In this document: positions 58,356-64,000 of the stretch, piece after piece
Position numbering within the stretch: position 1 is the stretch's first letter
Layout of the letters: the number at the start of each line of letters is the position of its first letter
Assembly (NCBI RefSeq): GCF_900156165.1
Contig: NZ_FTMY01000012.1
Span: forward strand, 1 to 64,000
Length of the DNA stretch: 64,000 nt
Direction of reading: 5' to 3'
Source: Pseudacidovorax sp. RU35E
Lineage (GTDB): Bacteria > Pseudomonadota > Gammaproteobacteria > Burkholderiales > Burkholderiaceae_C
Program-made: the position numbers and the translations under genes
The notes under the pieces: model-generated
The model's input: only the letters and a program-made list of their open reading frames with translations
Database searches by the model: none
What the model was told of the DNA's origin: nothing

Positions 58356-59531
58356 TCATTCCGGCCTCCCGAGGATCACGGCACCGGTGCACAGGCAGCG
58401 GTCGTAGGTGACCATGCCGAAGCCGGCCACCAGGCCCAGCTGTGCGTCGGGCACGGTGCGCGGTCCGGCCTGGCCGGTGAGCTGGCGCAGCGTCTCGGTC
58501 ATGCCCAGGAAGCCGCCCGCGGCGCCCGCCTGGCCGGCCGAGAGCTGGCCACCGCTGGTGTTGTTGGGAAAGCTGCCGTCGTGCGTCAGCGTGTGCGACT
58601 GCACGAAGGCCGGACCCTCGCCCTTCTCGCAGAAGCCCAGGTCCTCGAAATGCATCATCACGATGACCGGGTAGTCGTCGTAGGTCTGGATGAAGTCGAT
58701 GTCTTTCGGCTGCACGCCGGCCTGCGCATACAGGTCATCGCGGTCGCGCGCCCAGCCGCCGCGCACCATGATCGGGTCGTCGGCGAAGGCGTTGTGGCGC
58801 TCGATGCTGCCGCGCACCGTGACGTACGGCAGACCCAGGTCGCGGGCCCGTTCGGCTGTCATCACCAGGAAGGCCTCGGCGCCGGCGCAGGGCATCACGC
58901 AGTCGAAGAGGTGCAGCGGATCGGAGATGGGCCGCGCCGCCATGTACTCATCGAGCGTCAGTGGCTTCTTGAACATGGCGTTGGGGTTGCCCAGCGCGTT
59001 CTGTCGCTGGGCCACGCAGAGGCGGCCGAAATCCTCGCGCCGCGCACCGAACTGCCGCATGTAATGGGCGGTGATCATCGCGAAGATGGAGTTCGGCCCG
59101 CCGGAGCCGTAGGGGTACGTGGCGTCGCGCGCGAAGTTGCTGAAGGCGCCCAGCGTCTGACGGAAGGAGTCCACATGGTTGGTGTCGGCCGCCACGCAGG
59201 CCACCACCTCCGCGTCGCCGCACTGCACGGCGCGTGCGGCGCGGCGCAGGCACATGACGCCGGATGCACCGCCGGTGGGCACATGGTCCAGCCAGCGCGG
59301 CGACAGGCCCAGGTGCTGCGTGACGCCCACGGCCGTGTCGGGCGCCAGCGAGAAGCTCGACAGGCACAGGCCGTCGATGTCGTCCTTGGCGATGCCGCTG
59401 GCCTCCAGCAGCGCGCGCACGGCCCTGCCCAGGAAGAAATGCGCACCCTCGGTGGAATAGCGCTGGTAGGGCACCGTGACCGGCACGGCCACGGCCACAC
59501 CGTCGTAGTTGCTGCGTTGTCGCCGGCCCAT
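58356..59531 (-). CDS. Thiolase-fold protein (lipid-transfer/Ltp2-like), lacking the usual Cys and His
   Basis: A 391-residue thiolase-superfamily protein. The position of the nucleophilic Cys reads VPTGGASGVM (Gly/Ala, residues 87-91), and the GHP motif near the C-terminus reads SAGQAGAAGG, so both catalytic residues are changed. GARREDFGRLCVAQRQNA and DPLHLFDCVMPCAGAEAFLV are typical of SCP-x/Ltp-type thiolases. DUF35-linked relatives such as Ltp2 are aldolases that split beta-hydroxyacyl-CoA, so a retro-aldol reaction is plausible. Start shares a base with the ligase stop. Confidence 0.88.
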   Translation of the reverse strand: MGRRQRSNYDGVAVAVPVTVPYQRYSTEGAHFFLGRAVRALLEASGIAKDDIDGLCLSSFSLAPDTAVGVTQHLGLSPRWLDHVPTGGASGVMCLRRAARAVQCGDAEVVACVAADTNHVDSFRQTLGAFSNFARDATYPYGSGGPNSIFAMITAHYMRQFGARREDFGRLCVAQRQNALGNPNAMFKKPLTLDEYMAARPISDPLHLFDCVMPCAGAEAFLVMTAERARDLGLPYVTVRGSIERHNAFADDPIMVRGGWARDRDDLYAQAGVQPKDIDFIQTYDDYPVIVMMHFEDLGFCEKGEGPAFVQSHTLTHDGSFPNNTSGGQLSAGQAGAAGGFLGMTETLRQLTGQAGPRTVPDAQLGLVAGFGMVTYDRCLCTGAVILGRPE

Positions 59532-61159
59532 CAGTCCTGCCTCTTCTTCATGGCGCGGGTGTCGAAGCAGCCCGCGCTGCCCGGCAGCGCCTGCGCCATC
59601 TGGCGCAGCTCGCCCCGCTGGATCTTCTGCGAGGCCGTGAGCGGCAAGGCCTCGACGAAGGCGACGTGCCCAGGCGCCTTGTAATAGGCCAGCTGGGCCA
59701 GCGCATGGCGCACGATGTCCGCCGCCAGGGCCTCGCTCGGCTCGGCCGAGGCGTCGGGGTCGATGACGATGCAGGCCAGCACCTCGTCGCCGCGCACCGC
59801 ATCGGGCGTGGCAGCGACGGCCGACACCTTCACGGCTGGGTGCTGGTTGAGCACGCTCTCGACCTCCACCGCCGAGATGTTCTCGCCGCTGCGGCGGATG
59901 ACGTTCTTCTTGCGGTCCACGAAGTAGAGGCTGCCCGACTCGTCGCGGCGCACCATGTCGCCGGTGTGGAACCAGCCGCCCTGCCAGGCTTCATCAGTGG
60001 CCGCCGGGTCCTTCAGGTAGCCGCCGAAGAAGTGGCGGCGCGGGTCGTCGCCGCTGGAGCGCACCAGCAGTTCGCCGGGCGTCCCGGCGGGCACGTCCTG
60101 GCCCTCGTCATCGACCAGGCGCACCTCGACGAAATCCTCGGGCCGGCCGAAGCAGCTGGTGCCCACATGGCGCGGCTCATGGTTGGCCATGATGCAGGCC
60201 GCCGCGCCGGTCTCGGTCATCGCCCAGGCCTCGACCAGCGGGAAGCCGAAGCGTGCCTCGAAGGGCGCGTGGTTCTTGCGGTCCACGCCGGCGCCGAAGG
60301 CCCAGCGGATGGCATGGTCGCGGTCGGCCGGCGCCTCGGCCGCAGCCAGCAGCATGGCCGGCATCACGCCCAGGTAATGCACGATGGTGGCGCGGCTGTC
60401 GCGCGCGCTCTGCAGCCAGCTGCGCGGATGGAAACGGTCCAGCTGCACCAGGCAGCCGCCGGCCACCAGCACCACCATGGTCGAGAAGGCCATGGCGTTG
60501 ACGTGATTGAGCGGCAGCGGCGTCATCAGCCGCTCCTGGTCGCGGCGGAAGGCGCACACGCCGTCCAGGCCCGCATACCATTCGCCCGCCTGCAGGAAGT
60601 AGGCGTTGCTCAGCATGCAGCCCTTGGGCCGGCCCGTGGTGCCCGAGGTGTAGAGCAGCGCGCACTCGGTGCCCAGGCCCACGACCTCGTTGGCGCGGGG
60701 CGGGGGCTCGGCGGGCGCGGGCACGTCGGTGGCGTCGGCCGCCATGGTGTGCAGCGTCCGGCCGGCCTGGGCCGCGGCGGCCTCCAGGTCGCGCGCGCGC
60801 TGCGGCAGCGTGACGGCCAGGCCGATCTCGCTGTGGCCGATCAGGTAGGCCAGCTCGGCCGAGCGCATCTCCGCATTGATGGGCACCACGCTCACGCCCA
60901 GGGCATTGAGCGCGAACCAGTGGTAGAGGAAGGCGGGCCGGTTCTCCAGCAGCAGGCCGACCCGGTGGCCGTGGCCCCAGCCGGCATGGGCATAGGCCAG
61001 GCGCAGGCGCTCGACCTCTGCCGCGGCCTCGGCCCAGGCCGTGGTGCCGGCCGGTATGCCGTAGACCTCGGCGGTGACCGGCTCGGTGCAGAGGAAGTCC
61101 GCCTGCGGCGTGCGCGCGGCGCTGGCCGCGAAGGCGTCGTGGATGGTGCGGTGGGGCAT
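59531..61159 (-). CDS. AMP-dependent acyl/aryl-CoA ligase (copy 2)
   Basis: A 542-residue adenylate-forming ligase. Loop [19 protein letters not shown], then WAMTETGAAACIM, GGWFHTGDMVRRDESG, DRKKNVIRRSGENISAVEVE and lysine in LTASQKIQRGELRQ. It would prepare the CoA ester for the thiolase-like and DUF35 proteins coded next. It differs clearly from the ligase at 44.6 kb, so the two probably act on different acids. Its stop shares one base with the thiolase-like start (TGATG). Confidence 0.93.
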   Translation of the reverse strand: MPHRTIHDAFAASAARTPQADFLCTEPVTAEVYGIPAGTTAWAEAAAEVERLRLAYAHAGWGHGHRVGLLLENRPAFLYHWFALNALGVSVVPINAEMRSAELAYLIGHSEIGLAVTLPQRARDLEAAAAQAGRTLHTMAADATDVPAPAEPPPRANEVVGLGTECALLYTSGTTGRPKGCMLSNAYFLQAGEWYAGLDGVCAFRRDQERLMTPLPLNHVNAMAFSTMVVLVAGGCLVQLDRFHPRSWLQSARDSRATIVHYLGVMPAMLLAAAEAPADRDHAIRWAFGAGVDRKNHAPFEARFGFPLVEAWAMTETGAAACIMANHEPRHVGTSCFGRPEDFVEVRLVDDEGQDVPAGTPGELLVRSSGDDPRRHFFGGYLKDPAATDEAWQGGWFHTGDMVRRDESGSLYFVDRKKNVIRRSGENISAVEVESVLNQHPAVKVSAVAATPDAVRGDEVLACIVIDPDASAEPSEALAADIVRHALAQLAYYKAPGHVAFVEALPLTASQKIQRGELRQMAQALPGSAGCFDTRAMKKRQD

Positions 61160-61172
61160 GCGGGAATCCGCC

Positions 61173-61676
61173 TCAGAGGAATAGCTGGACCGCCGGCAAC
61201 GCGGCATCGCTGTTGATCAGGTCCACACGCTTGAGCACCATGCGCAGCGCGCCTTCGTGCACGCACAGGTGGTGCCAGGCCACGCCGGTGAGGAAGAGCA
61301 TCTCGTCCGCCTGCGCCTCGCTGTAGTGGAAGGGCGTGCGCAGCACGAAGCGGTTGGCAGCCTCGTCGCGCGACTCCAGCCCCGGCAGCTGCAGCACATG
61401 CTGGCAGCGACTGGGCGGCTGCTGCGAAAAGGCACGCGGGCTCTTGAAGCGTTCGATGCGCAGGTCGCGCAGCAGCTTGTCCTCGTACAGGTGCGAGGTG
61501 TGGTTCAGACCGTCGGGCTGGCCCGGCGTGAGCGGCACCCAGTAGATGGCGTCGTCGGTGAACAGCGCATTCCATTCGTCGAAGCGCTTCTCATCGAGCA
61601 GCCGGGCCTCGTGCATGACGAAGTCGATCAGCTGATCGCGGGTGACGGTGGCGGGCGTGAGTTCGGCCATGGTCAT
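61173..61676 (-). CDS. Ring-hydroxylating dioxygenase, small (beta) subunit, copy 2
   Basis: A 167-residue beta subunit: LIDFVMHEARLLDEKRFDEW, FTDDAIYWVPLTPG, PSRCQHVLQLPGL and the end DAALPAVQLFL. The ATG at 61676 overlaps the alpha subunit stop by ATGA; ATG 61670 is two codons further in. It pairs with the alpha subunit upstream. The overall pattern is that of copy 1 at 51.0-51.5 kb. Confidence 0.92.
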   Translation of the reverse strand: MTMAELTPATVTRDQLIDFVMHEARLLDEKRFDEWNALFTDDAIYWVPLTPGQPDGLNHTSHLYEDKLLRDLRIERFKSPRAFSQQPPSRCQHVLQLPGLESRDEAANRFVLRTPFHYSEAQADEMLFLTGVAWHHLCVHEGALRMVLKRVDLINSDAALPAVQLFL

Positions 61677-62992
61677 GCTCCCATCGTCAGGGTCATGTGC
61701 TTGAGCCACGACCGGTACTGGTTGCGCATGGGCAACTCGTTGGTGCCGTTGCTGGTCTCTTCGGGCGCGCGGCCTTCCTGCTCGTCGTAGTTGCGGTGCA
61801 GGCTGACCCAGTCGTTGCCGCTGGCATGCAGGCCGGCCTGGATGCCGCGGTAGGCCTGCAGGTCGTCATGGCCCACCACCGAGAAGGGCGAGTTGATGAG
61901 GCGGCTGTAGGTGGTGGTGCGTTGCAGCAGCTCGTCCGGCGCGCCCTTGAGGCGGAAGGTCCAGCTCTCGACCAGCGTGCGGTCCACCGCGACGGGCCGC
62001 GCCACGCGAATCGCCTGGATCGCGCCCTTGATCGTGAGGTTGGGGTAGTACACGGTGTTGTGCCGCGCCATGCCCAGGATCTGCGCGGTGCGCTCATCGC
62101 CGTAGCGGGCCTTCATCGCATCTTCATAACCCCGGATGCCCGAGTACTTGCTGTGGATGCTGAAGTGCACGCCCGAGAAGCTGTGGCCGTTGTCGTACAC
62201 CCGCACGCCCATGCCGTCGAAGAACTGGTAGTCGGACATGAAGGGCACGAACTGCTCGATGGCCATGGGCTTTGGCGCATCGGCCGGCTGGCCGGCCCAC
62301 ATGGACTTGGCGGTGCCGGCCGAGGATTCGTGCGCCACCATCGGGTGCATGGTGTCGTTGAGGTTCTCGACGAACATCTTCCAGTTGCACTGGTGCATGA
62401 AGCGCAGGCACCCGCCGGCCACCTCCAGCTCTCCCTCGGGCGAGCGGTCGGCCATGTTGTCGATGGACGAGAGCGAGTTGCCGAAGTACTCCTCGAAGTC
62501 CTGCCCCACGTCGTTGAGCTTGACGAAGATGAAGCCGCGGTAGAGCCGCACATGCCGCACCGGCACCAGGCCCTTGGACGCATCGCACTCCTTCAGCGCC
62601 GTACCCTCGTAGCCGTTCTTGAGCGGAATGGCCAGCGGCGCGCCGTCGGTCTTGAAGGTCCAGGCGTGGTAGGGGCAGCGGAAGAACTTGCCCGTGTTGC
62701 CGCAGGCGCCGTTGACGACGCGCGAGCCCTTGTGGGCACAGCGGTTCATCAGCACCTTGACGGTGCCGTCGGTGTGGCGCACCACGATCAGCGGCCGGCC
62801 GGCGATGTCCACGGTGATGAAGTCGCCCGGCTTGGGCACCTGGCTGTCGTGGCCGGCGTAGTTCCAGGTGTTGGCGAAGAAGTGCTCCTGCTCCAGTTCG
62901 AAGAGCTCGGGGCTGATGTAGAGGTCGCGGTGCACCTGCTGCGGCTGCACCAGGGCGCGGATCGCCTCGGGGTTGTCTCGGTAGCGTGTCAT
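61673..62992 (-). CDS. Rieske ring-hydroxylating dioxygenase, large (alpha) subunit, copy 2
   Basis: A 439-residue catalytic subunit. Rieske ligands C85, H87, C106 and H109 (NRCAHKGSRV, RCPYHAW); mononuclear iron ligands His216 and His221 with Asp213 in NLNDTMHPMVAHES. It is collinear with copy 1 over the whole length, with the same motif positions, so the two arose by duplication. The reductase lies 27 bp upstream, so this copy is the better candidate for its direct partner. Confidence 0.95.
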   Translation of the reverse strand: MTRYRDNPEAIRALVQPQQVHRDLYISPELFELEQEHFFANTWNYAGHDSQVPKPGDFITVDIAGRPLIVVRHTDGTVKVLMNRCAHKGSRVVNGACGNTGKFFRCPYHAWTFKTDGAPLAIPLKNGYEGTALKECDASKGLVPVRHVRLYRGFIFVKLNDVGQDFEEYFGNSLSSIDNMADRSPEGELEVAGGCLRFMHQCNWKMFVENLNDTMHPMVAHESSAGTAKSMWAGQPADAPKPMAIEQFVPFMSDYQFFDGMGVRVYDNGHSFSGVHFSIHSKYSGIRGYEDAMKARYGDERTAQILGMARHNTVYYPNLTIKGAIQAIRVARPVAVDRTLVESWTFRLKGAPDELLQRTTTYSRLINSPFSVVGHDDLQAYRGIQAGLHASGNDWVSLHRNYDEQEGRAPEETSNGTNELPMRNQYRSWLKHMTLTMGA

Positions 62993-63019
62993 GGCATGCC
63001 TTCCTTGGATTCGTGGGGC

Positions 63020-64000
63020 CTACAGGTCCAGCACCAGGCGCGGGCCCTTGGCGCGGGAGATGCAGATCTGCATCACCTGGCCGCCGTCCTTCTCGGCCTG
63101 CGAGAGGACGTAATCGCGGTGGTCGACTTCGCCCTCGATCACCGGCACCGCGCAGACGCCGCATTCGCCGCGCTTGCAGTCGTAGAGCGGGTCGCAGCCG
63201 TGCGCGATCAGGCAGTCCAGGATCGTCTGATCGGCCGGGACGGTGAAGCGCTGGCCGGACTGCGCCAGCTCGACCTCGAAGGGCTGGTCGCCGGCTTCCA
63301 CGACCGGCGCGCTGAACAGTTCGAAATGCACCCGGCCCGGCGCCCAGCCGCGCGCCTGGGCGGCGGCGAGCACGGCATCGAGCAGCGGCTTGGGGCCGCA
63401 GACGTAGAGCGGCTCGTCCGACGCCATGCCATCGAGCAGCGCTGCGATGTCGAAGCCCTGGCCGCCGGCCTCGTCGTCGGCATGCAGCCGCAGGTCGGCA
63501 CCCAGCAGCGCCTGCAGTTCGTCGGCGAAGGCCAGCAGCGTGCGGCTGCGGCCGGCATAGTGCAGGGCCACCGGGCGGCCCTGGGCGCGGCAACGGGCCG
63601 CCATGCTTGCAAGCGGCGTGATGCCGATGCCGCCAGCCAGCAGCACGGCGCGGGCGGCATGGTCATCGAGCGGAAAGTCGTTGCGCGGTGCCTGGATGGT
63701 GAGGCGGTCGCCAGCTTGCAGGCCGTCGTGCATGAAGCGCGAGCCGCCACGGCCGCCCTCTTCCCGCCGCACCGCGATGGTGTAGCCCCTGGGTGCGAAG
63801 CCCGGCGTGCCCGCCACGCCTTCCAGGTCGATCAACGAATAGTGGCGCCAGTCGGCCTGCCCGTCGGGCAGTTGCACCTGCACCTGGATGTGGGCGCCCG
63901 GCGTCCAGCCCGGCAGGGCCGCACCTTCGGCATGTTCGAGCCGCAGCAGACGGATCAGCGGGTTGAGCAGGCGGGTCTCGGCCACGCGCAGCGGCAGGGT
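63020..64000 (-). CDS. Oxygenase reductase, phthalate dioxygenase reductase-like (partial, 5' end outside window)
   Basis: At least 326 residues; the N-terminus lies beyond the right edge, since the frame continues (TLPLRVAETR) with no convincing start. Domain order is flavin-binding (WRHYSLIDLEG, GRGGSRFMHD), NAD-binding (AVLLAGGIGITPLASMA, LYVCGPKPLLDAV) and C-terminal plant-type [2Fe-2S] with YDCKRGECGVC and a last Cys in MQICIS. This is the order of the VanB/PDR class, feeding electrons from NADH to a Rieske oxygenase. It may serve both oxygenases in the window. Confidence 0.93.
   Translation of the reverse strand, partial: TLPLRVAETRLLNPLIRLLRLEHAEGAALPGWTPGAHIQVQVQLPDGQADWRHYSLIDLEGVAGTPGFAPRGYTIAVRREEGGRGGSRFMHDGLQAGDRLTIQAPRNDFPLDDHAARAVLLAGGIGITPLASMAARCRAQGRPVALHYAGRSRTLLAFADELQALLGADLRLHADDEAGGQGFDIAALLDGMASDEPLYVCGPKPLLDAVLAAAQARGWAPGRVHFELFSAPVVEAGDQPFEVELAQSGQRFTVPADQTILDCLIAHGCDPLYDCKRGECGVCAVPVIEGEVDHRDYVLSQAEKDGGQVMQICISRAKGPRLVLDL

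Overview
The window is about 64 kb of high-GC, densely coding bacterial chromosome. Gene content suggests a betaproteobacterium of the Burkholderiales, most likely Comamonadaceae: several TctC/Bug-type periplasmic receptors without membrane partners, a LivM-LivG fusion, many LysR regulators and aromatic-acid catabolism. No insertion sequence, phage, integrase or CRISPR array was seen, so the region reads as chromosome with catabolic modules set among housekeeping genes.

Layout. (1) 1-6.5 kb: a tannase/feruloyl-esterase-like lipoprotein, a secreted alpha/beta hydrolase and a Bug receptor on the minus strand, divergent from a LysR regulator plus a second Bug receptor. (2) 6.5-20.1 kb: housekeeping and maintenance genes: dinB, topoisomerase IB, a receiver/DHp signalling pair, queF with an alpha/beta hydrolase and a prolyl-hydroxylase-like dioxygenase, yaaA, valS, galU, tusA, a NUDIX hydrolase, cysM and tRNA-Leu(CAA). 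(3) 20.1-29.1 kb: a complete Nit1C cluster (nitrilase plus seven conserved partners), the set tied to growth on cyanide as nitrogen source. It is divergent from a MocR/GntR-aminotransferase regulator across a 355-bp region carrying repeated TTGATCGG-type motifs. (4) 29.1-39.7 kb: one minus-strand operon with LysR, FAD oxidoreductase, a complete dipeptide/nickel-type ABC importer, a BAAT-like acyl hydrolase and a two-part CMD/AhpD protein. (5) 39.8-43.1 kb: a secreted non-specific endonuclease lipoprotein, a Bug receptor coupled to a D-2-hydroxyacid dehydrogenase, and a 36-residue membrane peptide. (6) 43.1-64 kb: a large minus-strand catabolic region. It holds two Rieske ring-hydroxylating oxygenases, one reductase (cut by the window end), two acyl/aryl-CoA ligases, three SDR-type proteins, a cyclase-family hydrolase, a thiolase-like protein lacking the usual thiolase Cys and His, a branched-chain-type ABC importer with three paralogous binding proteins, and a MarR regulator.

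How they may work together. In region 6 the importers would capture an aromatic acid, the oxygenases would activate the ring, and the ligases, SDRs, cyclase-family hydrolase and thiolase-like protein would process the product, perhaps as CoA thioesters. A palindrome overlapping a good promoter (55393-55439) is a natural operator for the MarR protein encoded at the operon's far end. The substrate cannot be told from sequence. The most unusual proteins are the fusion of a DUF35-type zinc ribbon/OB fold with an SDR whose catalytic Tyr is Phe, its thiolase-like neighbour, and the tannase homologue with two changed active-site Cys positions and a roughly 300-residue C-terminal extension.
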